Origin: Dipylidium caninum
Taxonomy: Eukaryota; Platyhelminthes; Cestoda; Cyclophyllidea; Dipylidiidae
Assembly (NCBI GenBank): GCA_017562135.1
Contig: QEYB01001046.1
Coordinates: 4,836,001-4,900,000, forward strand
DNA: 64,000 nt
Direction of reading: 5' to 3'
The number at the start of each line of letters is the position of its first letter. The first letter of the stretch is position 1. Positions 35,607 through 47,600 of this stretch are shown here, piece by piece. Both the position numbers and the translations under genes were made by a program. Below the pieces are notes generated by a model that had not been told where the DNA came from, searched no databases, and worked only from the letters and a program-made list of their open reading frames with translations.

Positions 35607-38600
35607 ATGGAAGGCTTGTTTTCTGCCCCGAAAAAGCAAAAAGATCAAGAAGTGTACAAAACTGTTATCGACGGATTGCATAATTTATATTTTAAATATT
35701 TGTATCCCCTGGAAGTTGCATACAAGTTTCATGAATTTCACTCGCCTCCTTTGGAACATGCCGACTTTGACTCGACACCCATTATCCTTCTTGTTGGGCA
35801 ATACTCTACTGGAAAAACCACATTTATTCGTTACCTGCTTGGCGAAGACTTTCCGGGAATGCGCATTGGTCCTGAGCCTACCACTGACAAATTCATCGCT
35901 ATTATGCACGGCGAACAGTCTTCAATAATCCCTGGGAACGCCCTTGTAGTTGATCCTAAAAAACAATTCCGCCCATTATCAGCCTTTGGCAACAATTTTC
36001 TAAATCGTTTCCAGTGTTCTTTGTTGAAAAACAAGGTACTCGAAAGCATATCTCTGGTGGACACTCCTGGAATACTCAGCGGTGAGAAACAAAGGCTTGG
36101 TCGTGGGTACGACTTGACAGGGGTAATTGAATGGTTTGCCCACCATGTTGACAGAATAATTTTACTGTTCGACGCACACAAATTAGATATATCCGACGAG
36201 TTCAAGTCTGTTATTGAAGCAGTCAAAGTAAGTATTTTTCGCTGTTTACTAGCCTTTTTCCAAAAACATTGATTTCTGTGCCCTCTAAACGCTTGGCTAA
36301 CTTCATTGGGATTTAATAAATATTTCATTCCTATTACGATTGGCTCCTGTGTCCATACGCTATGATGATCTTTGCTATAGGATTTTCGTTGATCCCTATG
36401 TCAACTGTATCGTACATTAATTCATTCCTTTAGGGTAATGAGGATAAAGTCCGCATCGTTCTCAATAAGGCCGATATGGTGGACTTCCAACAACTCCTGC
36501 GTGTATACGGTGCTCTAATGTGGAATCTTGGCAAGATTTTGGGGACACCCGAAGTGGCACGAGTATATATTGGGAGTTTTTGGGATCATCAACTTCACTT
36601 TGACACAAATCGTCGTCTCTTTGAACTTGAACAGGCCGATCTTTTCCAAGACCTTCAAAGTCTCCCCGCTTATTCCACCATTCGCAAACTCAACGATCTG
36701 ATTAGACGTGCTCGTCTTGCTAAAGTACTTAAATACTTGCCTGCTTTTTGGTTTTAATGTCTTGCGATTCTCGATGCGGCAATGTATGCAAAATAAAATG
36801 TAGATCATATGCGATGCAATTCTAGGGCGTTAACATGTTTCATTTTTTGTTGTCAGGTTCATGCTTATATAATTTCGGAACTGCGACGTCAAATGCCAGC
36901 TCTTATCGGTAAGGAAACTAAAAAGAAGGAACTAATAGCCACTCTTCCTGCAATTTATGAAAATCTTTCAAGAATGCATCACATTTCCGTTGGAGATTTC
37001 CCATCGGTCGACAAGATGCGTGAACTTCTTGCCACGCAGGATTTCAAATCTTTCAGCAACCTGCAACCTAAACTTATCGCAGGTGTAGAAAAAATGTTGT
37101 CAGATGAGATCGCAAAATTAATGCAACTGATTCCTCAGGTTAGTTGCACTGCTTATGCGCATATTTTTGCTTTTCCAAGATTATGTATGATACGAGTTAG
37201 TTGTTCGCCTAACATTTTTCTTTTGACTTTTGGATATTGGAATTTGTACGTTATTGACCTATGATTCACGTGATAGTTCAATTGTTGGTACTCTCTGCCA
37301 TTGCGCTTTGAAGAACTGCATTAGATTTGCTTTTCATCATTTCATTGGGTTCAATGTCTGTTTGAGGTTTTTATATGTAAACTGTTTCAGTCTAAGGTCC
37401 AGTATAAACTAACTTCGACCAGCTGACGTATTCTCATTTTTGCCTTTCTGATTTGTATTATTTCGCATTTTTGGCTTTTATTTGCGTAATTATTGTTAAA
37501 TTTGGTGTAAAGTAGTATCTGCTTGATTACTTTTACCGGTTATCTAAAATACCATTTTCCAGAACATCCGGATTTCTGATAACTGCGATGTATGTAACAA
37601 TCAACATTTTATATTGATATGAAGTACAATTTATTATCTAAGAGGTTTTCCAGATATGTGCATATAGCTTCGATCCACCGTGCACTTCTGCTACTACCAC
37701 TCCGAATTCCATTCGAAAACCGGTTTGTTAAGGTCATTAATCGTGGTCTACCCGCTTTGTTTAACGAAAGATTCCACGTTTTCGCAATCGCTTTTTCGAT
37801 CACATCATGTTCTTTCATTCCGCCTAAAGAATCAGATCTTCCAGCAAGCCTATTTTATGATAATATAATGGAGTATTTGAACTTTCAAGTTTTTTCATTC
37901 TCAACATTGAGTATTAGAACCTAATGTCTAATACTAGTCGAGGCTGCCTCAGATTTGGAAAGGATTGCTTTTCGCCCAATGATACCTTATTAAAGACACA
38001 CCGGTTAGGTACGAATCGGCTCAAAATTCTATGGGATGTTTGGATGAAATGAGCTCAAATTAGTTGCAAAAGTATTTGGTCCTTAGACTACTTACCCCGG
38101 TTTTCGTTTCTTGTTTCTAAAATCTGTTTTCTTACCGTATCCTTAGAAGCACTGACCATTTTTACACTTTTACACAAATATTATACTATGTGATTGTTCT
38201 AACGTTTAGTTAACTTTTATCTTTCACCCATTTGTTTCGATTTTTTATCACTGTTTTGCATTTAGGATACGCCAAACTTGTGTTAACAAGGGTGTTAGTT
38301 TAGCATGGCCTGTGAGACCTAATGTAATCGCGCCTCGCTTGCTCAAAGGTTACACTTTGACCTAATATCCTATCACCCAAAATTATTGGGTATTGTTAAC
38401 ATTAAAAGATCTAAAATTACGAAATTTTCCATGTATATTCTTCTCATATCCGAGGAAAATTAATCTTCACGCAAATCATTTCTACCTGTTAACATGAGCT
38501 GCGCATTTTATTGCATCTCACTGACTTCCATTATATTTATCTCAATGCTCCTCGCCACCGAATACATAATTCTGTCTCCCGTTTTCCAGTTTGGTATTAC

Positions 38601-40300
38601 TTAATTTAAATGGGTTGGTGGCAAACACTTTAGAGCCACTTTGCTCATTATCTGTCGCAGATTACATCGTTATCCACTGCGAACTTTCCGAAGTACTTTC
38701 TACGTGCTATTGAGTTCAGCCAAATATTTCTTTGGGCAGCTCCTGTGGGTCATTATTTTTTTGGAAGTGTATCTTAGCTTTTCAAATCTGATTAATTCAA
38801 GAGTCAAAGACCTGCATTATTTCCCTCCATGAATTTATCTATATATTCCTCTAGTTCCTTATTTTTAAACGCCTTAAGCCAAATTGGGCCCTTGATGTCA
38901 TGTCAGGACTGATTTTAACTGTTCTCTTAAAAGAGCTTCCCTTCTGACTTAGGCGGATTGGTCACCTTGATAGAGATCTACAAGGAGTAGGGACAATGTT
39001 ATTACTTTATTCCAATGTAGCTTTGACTTACCCATTTGGATTGTACAGGAACAGAGGGCTGAGTCCGGGGCCTTTCGTCCGCAAGTGGAAGGTGGTGCCT
39101 TCGACACTTCTGAGACTCCCTTCGGCGTCGGCGCCTCTGAAGGTATTAACCGCGGCAAGTTCGAAAACACCTGGGTGGTTGAGCTTGAGGTTCCCGAAGC
39201 CTTCGAGGTGGGTGGTAGCTGTATTACTTTTTTCTATCGCCCTTCTTTTTTTGCCATATATGGGTTTGTGGGGCGCCCGAGATTAATATAGCGGTTACCT
39301 AAGTTGCTGTTCAACCTTCTGACAAAGTAAGAACTTCAATTATTTACGCAAACTGGGTAAATTTGTCGCCACTGCAGGAGTGATCCTTTGGCCCTGGGTC
39401 TTTCTTCAGTGGTTGTACATGTTCGAATGACCATTACATAATTTCTACTTTCCTAGTTATTATGCCAACTTATGGTGAAATACCCATTGTTAATAACACT
39501 TTGTTAATGGCTCGCTTTTTATAGGGCGGTGATTCAATGCCCCCTTGTCCTTGCTCATTAACTCATCTGAATTTCTCACGTGGCAGCAAAGCTGTTACTT
39601 CCTTGTAGCGTGATGGATAAAGTTCTTTATAGTCCATTTATCAATTCTTAAGAAAGGATAGACACTTATTTTTGTAGCGTATTTCTACTATAAACTGATT
39701 GTTTTAGCCATAAAGAAAACGCTTCGCGGTCGTTAAATGTTTATCTGGACTTTTTCCAATGTATTATGCGCAACGACCCGTATGTATTTTCTTCAACAAA
39801 CTATATATCATGGAGACCATGACTGCGTTGGTTTAAGCAAATAAATACTTGTTTCCGTGTCTGATTATCTTAAGTATTTAATAAATACCATGTTTCAATG
39901 AAATGTGTAACGCTGCAATGTCAGTGTCACTTTATGACTAGTAGTGGTTTATCGTTGTATTGTCTTTTAAAAGATATTCCGTAATTTGGACACCAAGGAT
40001 GGCAAAATTAGTGGAGAAACGGCTCGAGTGGAAATGCTCAGGTCACAGTTACCAGCACCGACCTTGCGTCATATCTGGAATCTCGCGGACATCGACCGCG
40101 ACGGCTGCCTGACGGCCGACGAATTCGCACTAGCAAAATACCTAATTAAGCTGAAGCTGGATGGCTACGAGTTGCCCTCCAAGCTGCCACAACACCTCTA
40201 CTCACCCTCAATGCAGCCCTATCGACCGCTGTGCGAAAGTATACCGAACACCCGAACCATCTTCCGCCCACACCATTCCACTCCCAACCACCAATGGTGA
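35607..40300 (+). CDS. EH domain-containing ATPase (EHD family), 5 exons
   Basis: Exons 35607-36227, 36434-36724, 36857-37138, 39049-39207 and 39974-40300 join in phase 0 throughout to 559 codons plus TGA; vertebrate EHDs have about 535-545. EHDs are dynamin-like ATPases that tubulate membranes of the endocytic recycling compartment. The G domain shows the P-loop GQYSTGKT (residues 64-71), a switch segment MRIGPEPTTD, the DTPG motif and NKAD. A helical middle follows (LIRRARLAKVHAYIISELRRQMP). The C-terminal EH domain has one EF-hand, DIDRDGCLTADE, and the typical LADIDRDG/EFALAKYLI context that binds NPF motifs. A tail of about 30 residues after LPSKLPQHL is longer than usual. Introns grow from about 206 and 132 nt to 1.9 kb and 0.77 kb. 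Confidence 0.94.
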
Positions 40301-41794
40301 AATATGATCGCTTCTCATGTCGTTTCGCCTCCTTGGTGCATCCAAAAACAACTACAACTCCGGCTTTGAATTCATTTCCAACGTCTGGATATTTTTGTTC
40401 TATTGTTACATCTCTTCTGATTTTCCATCACTTAGACTCTCGTCGTGACAATCTTTGATATGAACCAGGTGTGTTAATCTGAACGCAAGATGGCTTCTTC
40501 TCTTCGGCGATATTTAGGCTTCCGAAAATATGTTAACGATATAACCTCAGTAAACTTTCTCTTACGGCTTTGATCAAACCGAGACTAATCCGATACGCGA
40601 TTTGCTTTGGTTCTGTGCTAGTTACATGCTTGTTTGCATTTCTATGCATCCGGTAGTCGTCGAAGATATAAAAAACCCTATTGTCTTAGGAACAAGTGCG
40701 ACCACTCAATTGATGCCATTCATTAACGTGGTCTCGAAAGTTCTCAACTGAGTCGTCCCATGTTAGATCGACAGTAATTTATTTTGTCTTCATTTACAAT
40801 ATTATAATGATGCGTACCTAATCCAATCTAATCGGCTTCGTCCCATATGTGTCCGTGCCGATGTGTATTTTTGTACCCTAAACATTGTGGAAACTTTTAT
40901 AAAAAATGGATGTAGATGTGACACCCTCCGCCCTCCCCCAAAAAAGTGCTGCCTAGAGAGCCGCAGGTCAAATTTTCTACGTACTGCGAATTTTATAGCC
41001 CACATTATTAAACTCTACTCATTTGGAACCCCCATACAGGCTACGATTTTTCAACGTATTATCAAGTCCCTATATCTCATGAGCAAAGCGATTCTCACAA
41101 TTTGTCAAGTATTATTTACTTATTATGTTTTAGTAACCTTTACATAGTGCTCCATTGAGACTAAGACACCACATACAATCACCGGTTGCCGGTGAAGGCC
41201 ACCTCCGAACGAATAGAACCAATTAAAGGTAGCAAGTCTTAGAGGGGTCGTCACTGACCAATCATCCATTACATTAAGGGCAATTGTTTTGAATAAAGTA
41301 CCAAGATCATGGTGTACCAATCAATTTTGCGAAAAAAATACTGCGCTTGAGTGTAAAAAAATTTGCAAAGCCTACAGGGTTTTAGTCAGACCAGAACATG
41401 ATGCTTTTTTTGAAACCTTTAATGCTGTAGCTTCTATTCATGAGAAGACCTTGGCTACACTGAAAAGCGCGATTGTGGGTGGATCGCATCATGCGATAAT
41501 GTTGCTGAGGTCCACAGACGACTAACGCAAAATCCCGTTTCATCTACGTTTTTATCTCAAGTCCAATTCGAATACACTGACACATGTAATTAAGGTACAT
41601 AATGACTAATCGCCAGGAATTAGTAGTTTTCGTATAGCATTTTCAAAAGGAAGTTGACTAATGGAAAACAAAAAACATCGGAGTTCAGGTATTCGTTATT
41701 CAAAACCCACAGCGTCTTAAAGCGAAATAATGAAATTAGATGAACACAACTAATGTCAGGGAAATGTTATGAGAGTAGGGGCCTCCCTTCAAAA
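40301..41794. other. intergenic region with one odd open segment
   Basis: A + strand frame of 79 codons (41289-41525) ends with HAIMLLRSTDD and looks protein-like, while just upstream (41150-41290) a minus-strand frame with FYSFGGGLHRQPV is open. Neither joins to a splice chain. Because sequence like this can be part of an interspersed element, I leave it uncalled. Confidence 0.35.
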
Positions 41795-44138
41795 TTATGT
41801 TTTAACGTTGCGACGATGAAGTATCAAAAGCTCATCCCTCTGATCCTCTTCTTTGATGTCCGATGTTTTGACTTCAGTCCAGCTGTTGTCTTCACTGTCT
41901 TCTAGAACGCTGTCTTGCTCAGTGTCCTGCAAGATGGCGGGGGGGATTGGAGGTGGGTGCAATACTCATTAACTGATCAATTGAACCACTAACGACAATG
42001 ATAACGAGTCGAATTTTGCAGAATATCATAAAAAAAACCTTACGCAAGCTGCATTCATAATAGACAGACAAAGAAACCTTGGGAAAGTGCTAGGAGCCTA
42101 GTAAGTGTCAAAATACTTAAAAATACTAGGCCTTTATGTTGTATCGGAACAGAAAAGTTACCAATTTATGAGAGAATCTACCATCTGTTTTAATTGGAAA
42201 TAGGTCTAATCTGAAAGACAGCGATCGAACGGGGAACCGGATGCTAGGAAAAGCTAAATTCTTCATTACAATCGAGGAAAAGTTTTGTTTAGCGGCAATG
42301 AACTGTGCATAGAAGCGTTTTTGACGAGCGAAACGAAGAGGCGAACAAACACTTACATTCTCCTTCGTTACGATTGGTTGCGGTGGTTCCCCTTCCATAC
42401 CCACGACGTTTAGTATTTGTGGTCGCGGTGGACAAAAATACTCGCACACACAGAGAATGAGCTTGATAGGAAATTATAAGAGCACAAAAATAAGGATAGG
42501 TTAAGAAGTGCATATGCTTCAAACAAATTAATTCGTACGTTGGAGGCAAAAGACTCATATAATGTCAGTTATGGGCACTTGAGGTGAGCATGCAACATCA
42601 CAAGTTATGTAAAAAATATATGAGATTATGGGTAAGAAGTTGACATTTTTCACATGCAAACACAACAGTAATACACATAGGTGACGTTCACATTAACTGA
42701 AGGTATATAAAAAATGAGCGCCAACTCACCATGCCCATAACAGCTCCTGAGGCAAGAACACCAGTGCCTACTATGATAATGGACAAGAAAGCCGGAACAC
42801 CCAAATCAATCAGTGCCCTGTGAGCTTTCTAAACAAGAAAATATGTAATGAAGAGGAATAGGACGTCGAATCTACTATAGAGGTCTATACGAAAGAACAG
42901 AGTACCGATCGAGTGAGGCAAACATTAAATGAGAAACAAGTTATAAAAGTCAACATGATTTGAAAAAGTTTTATATTGAAAAGTGAAGGAGGCATCGTAG
43001 AGACAGATAAATTAACATATTAAATAAAAATATGGTGAGCTAGACAGAGAACAAAACAACCAAGAACTGTAAACCACGTGTGATAATTGTGGTAAAAGTT
43101 GTGTAAAAACAGTCGAAAGTTGGTAACTTGAATGTATAATCCGATAAAGTCAATAACAAGCCGTAATAACTAAAAAACAACAGCTACTTACAGTAATAGA
43201 AAGACAGAAGTCAAGGAATCGAACAACGGCAGGCATACTGAAACACAGGTCAGTCGATTGAGAGGAAAAGGAAGGAACCTGGTAATATGAAACCAAACTC
43301 ACTAGAAAGCATTTGGCGAAAGTGACCAAGTAGTCGGCTCTACAAGTTCAAATTCACGATTCTCGATAAAATGTAATAATTCATCGACCTTCCGCTTCCC
43401 TTTGACATTTCGAAATACGCCATCTTTGATGCTATGATTTGTATGAGAAAAAACTTCATTGATGTGCGAAAAGGAGTTCAAGGCTAATAAATAAAAGATA
43501 TAAATCAGAGAAGTCCGAATATATAAAAAACCAAACGGATGGCAGGTGAAACTGAGAGTTTGACATGTAAGCACTGAAGAAAAGGAGCTTACTGAAAGAT
43601 GGTTGGAAGAGACGTGATGGTGAAGACCATGGCCACAGCTGGTTCAGCAGAGCAGTCAAGATGCGCGACTTCAACGTTGTGCTGATGAACGAGTTTTGCA
43701 AAGAGTTTCCATTCCGGTGCTACTAAATTGCAGACAGGACACCAGGGGGCGTAACTACAAAAATGCGTTACATTCGGTAAAGTAACGTCCCTTATGGTGA
43801 ATCTATGACGGGGTGTAACAAATGCAGGTGGTACATTCGTATTCGTAGTTCAGCATAAATATGCCATTTCTACCAAGTTACGGGAGCAAATCATGAAAAC
43901 GATCAGCGACGATGAAAGTATGGGTGAAATAGAAGCTAGGAATACCAGCGGGCACCGTAGTCTCATGTAAATTAGCCCCAAGCGGAAAGCGCAAAAAAAC
44001 TTTAACAGTGTCTTACAATTCAACCATCCATTCACCAGACAAGATCGTTGTCCAATTGGCGACGTTAATACTTAGTGATGTTTGGGCGTCTACAGGAAGA
44101 AGCAGGGAACACAGACATAAGCCCAACAGGCAGAGCAT
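41795..44138 (-). CDS. Thioredoxin-related transmembrane protein (TMX1/TMX4-like), 7 exons
   Basis: Exons 44138-44017, 43754-43593, 43431-43303, 43237-43192, 42828-42730, 42461-42357 and 41926-41795 join in phase to 264 codons plus TAA; human TMX1 has 280. The product is a type I ER membrane thiol oxidoreductase. It has a signal peptide (MLCLLGLCLCSLLLPVDAQ), then an N-glycosylation site NWT and the thioredoxin fold with active site WCPVC in YAPWCPVCNLVAPEW, the cis-proline loop TSLPTIF and KDGVFRNVKGKRKVDELL. One membrane helix follows (FLSIIIVGTGVLASGAVMGM). The cytosolic tail is acidic (EQDSVLEDSEDNSW) and ends RRNVKT. The active site CPVC differs by one residue from the CPAC of TMX1. TMX1 versus TMX4 cannot be decided. 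Confidence 0.92.
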
Positions 44139-44323
44139 ATTAAACCCGCGCAAGTGACTCAGTACTTCATAACTAATGGCTGGTTCCAATGTGCTGTCCT
44201 GAAGCCAAATCTTTATTAATAAATATTATTAAATGATTTTTACCTAATCAAGTATAAATGTTAGTTTGCAAATTGAGAGCACTGGTTATTGTGGGTTCGA
44301 AGATGCCACCATGATCAAATGCA

Positions 44324-44675
44324 TCAAACCCTTGGCAAAAGGTCCACGTATTGTAAAAGACAATCCTGAGTGGTTAATTTATTGCCTTTAAGTCGATATT
44401 TAGGCGTCCATTCCTTACGGTCTGCTAATAGTTCCTTGAAAATATAACTTTCCGAAGTTATGCAAGCCGCTGCGATCTCATCTATCAGCAGCCACGTCCT
44501 CTCCCTGTAATCTAATTTAATAATAGCCCAGGAAGTTGGCGACATGCTCCAGCCAATTTGGATTCGCCTCCAACGCCGCGACTACGACATGCTGCAACTT
44601 CTCCTGAATAGTAACAAGTGGATAATAGGGAGGAGGGTGTACGAGGAAAATGCAGAAGTTCCGGAAAGCGTACAT
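44324..44675 (-). pseudogene. open reading frame broken by one frameshift, unrecognised
   Basis: A minus-strand frame from ATG 44675 stops at about 44517 just after EHVANFLGYY. An overlapping frame continues with KLDYRERTWLLIDEIAAAC and runs to TGA at 44324. Dropping one base in the TTATTATTAAATT stretch (about 44509-44525) would fuse the two into a reading frame of about 117 codons with natural composition throughout. No usable GT-AG intron bridges the two parts in phase. The break may be a sequencing or assembly error, a genuine mutation, or an intron that I failed to see. I do not recognise the protein. Confidence 0.35.
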
Positions 44676-47600
44676 AGCCCCCGGTTTCCATGCAAGTAAG
44701 CGCAAGGCGCGAGTTTACATGTATAAAAAAGCTCTAAAGCCACTAACAATGAAAATGAAGTAAAATTATAAGTTTTGGCCTGTACGGGAGGATGGCAACG
44801 TGGGTCACGTGCGCAGCTTCTGTCAAACCACAGAGTTCGAAGTAAGGCCTTACGTCAATGGGTTATTTTGATGTCTTATGGCGCAGATAAATTCAGGCCA
44901 GCTTTCGCTCGAAGTCGCAGTTCTTCATTGACAAGAAGATAAATATTAGTACCTATATTGGCGAAAGCAAGTGATGTGAAAAGAGTTGGCCGATTTAAGT
45001 GTACGGCTTTCTAAGCTTGTCGCCGTGCAAAATTTAAGGGAAATTTGATTGAATTTCTTACTTAATTTCGTGGACTTCTCTCGGATGACGGTGGCCGGAA
45101 AAAGGACTAAGAGTCTGGGTTGGTGTTTAGCTTTTCGAGCATGGTAAAGAAGAATTTGCGTTCCCACATTAAAACGCAGCAAAGATGAGAGCAAGACACG
45201 CATGCCGTGACTCCCGCATAAAACGTGCTAAACAGTGTCGGCTTCTCCTGCGCACCTATTTTTCCTGGCGTCTTTAAATTCGAGGATCGATAGCGCTGGA
45301 TGTCGGGCAAGAAGGGTCTTCAGGAAAGAACGTGTAGACTTTTAAATGCAAAAATTTTACTGCACCAACAATCTCACCGCTACTCTCTCCTCATCGTTGG
45401 ACTTTAAAGACCACCATCTCCGAAAATGATCAAATCTTTGGCCCAACTGAATTTGAAAATCTCAATAGTTTGTTAATTTCACAAATACTTTCGGAAACGA
45501 TTTTTAAAATCATCAGTGTGGGAAGCTTCGAGAATGCGAGTTTTTGTGGCTGGTCGAAAGTGGATTCGAAGGCCTTGACCGGTGAAGCCCCGAAGACGAG
45601 AAAGATCCAGCGAGGCATGCGCACTCGACGCGGTCCCACTAGCCGGTGGTCCTCCTCACCGCTTGTGCGGGGGCGACACTCCATTGCGCAGACTGCGGGC
45701 ACTTTTCACGAGAACGACGATTCAGGGAGCCGCTCTGAAAGTGATCGATTCATTGAGGATTATAGAGAAGGTAAGTTTAAAAATCCGCGGCAATCACGAA
45801 GCGTCGTCCCGGAACAGCGATCGACGGGCGGTAGTGTGCGTAGTGGGCCTTCCGAGGCCATGTAGCTCACCCCTTTAACTCACTGTTGCCACAGTTGCAT
45901 CTTTTAATAAACGGTGGGATAACGCGCTAAGCCTTTTTTCAACCATCCTTGTTAGAAGGAGATTCACACTGACGGAGTGGTATGTCTTATTTGCCCAAAT
46001 GGAGACACAGGTTTCGTTCCACCATATTTGTGGGACGTGTTTTGCGATGGAAATTTTGAGTATGTTTTCTGTGATATTCACCTGCCATCCGGGGGAATTT
46101 CACATTTTTCGAGGTCGCCTGTTTCAGGAGGGAAACTGAGTCGAATCACAATGTGATTACGGGGTGAACCGTAGGGGATGATAACGCACTGAGTTACTTT
46201 TTTGTTCTTAAGGCCTGACGCAAGAAGCAACTTTCTCCAGTGAGTGTGTCGGTGCGTTGCTTCCAGGCTCGAAAGTGTGTTTGGTCTCGGGCCCCCGTTG
46301 TCATATCAGGGTCTGTGGCACCTCTGAGGTGAGCTTCAGTTGAGCCAGTTGAGGATGTTGAGCCGCGCAATGGCAGATTGCGCAGATTCACCGTTTGGTT
46401 GGGAGGCGGCTGCTGTGACGAGGAACAGAATCCCTCAAGACCTCAAAGACACATGACAAGTTGCCAATGTTCGCGCACTGGTTGGTTAAAGCCATCAACT
46501 GCCTCTTGACTTATCTGCCTAGGGATTTATAAATTACGAGGTGAAAAATCTTAATCTGTCAAGCCATAGAAACGAGAAATGGGTAGCAGACATTCAAATT
46601 CTTCCTTTTAATGCCTCGTGAACGGGGTGCTGCACAACAATTTGACTGATGCATCATTGAGAAGGAAAGAGTATTTGAGTGGAAGGAGGCGATATCTTCA
46701 GGGGCCCGTCTCAGCTATAAAATGTTGAAGTGGAGGAAATTTGCTCTCGCGACGCCTCCAATTCATTGGGGCCGCTCTCGTTCTGACCCCGGCAAGTTAG
46801 AGGGCTGAGCGGGTAGTGAAAATTTGCATTCGTGTGTCCATGCACTTACGCCTACGGATTATTTTGACAGAAGGATGTACGTACGGGAATTGTCCGCTCA
46901 CTTGAACAAGGTGTTACGGTCGAAACCCCGAGGACAAACGCATTAGCCTAAGTAGCTTTTCCTTAGGAAAGTTCGCGTGGCATTTGACTTTCGTTTCCCC
47001 GTTGGACAAACACACCTTTCTGCTTCCTGCCAGCGGCAGTTTCGAGATTTCTGCAGAACTCTCACGTTACCGGTTGTGAAATAAAAGAACGTGCCACTAT
47101 TGCGCTACTGAAAATAATCTCCCTCTGGGGGACACTGTTCGCTATCTGTTCATTTGCGTTAAACTGAACGCAGGTGAATACGAGGGGTGGAGAAGCTAGT
47201 CGAGATCGGCGTTGTGGCTTGTTCCCCGGACCAAAAATTCGTACGAGGAGCCTAGCGAAGTGGTGGACTGTAGGAAGTGAAATTAAAAGTGGGTAAATGT
47301 CTCCCCCAGAGAGAGTCGCAAGTCCGGATCTTGGCGTGGCATCTGCGCAGTATTTTTAGACTAAAAACCAGCAGACGGCAGCACAACTTAGGTGTAAGAG
47401 TCAAACATACGGCGAATGCACCCCTCCAGAGCCCACAGACGACCTTCGGGTGCGGCAGGAGGGAAGGCGCTCATAAGTAAGGCCTCTCGGACCAATCACC
47501 GCCGGCGGAGGGGGCGACCCCGGGGCGGGTGGCCACGGAAGTGGGGGAGGTGGCGGGGGCGGTTGAGTCACACGCGCTCGTGCATGGGAAGTGCCGTGTG

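Noticed and set aside
45107..45310. Minus-strand frame with PDIQRYRSSNLKTPGK
   Set aside because: It lacks an ATG and splice support.
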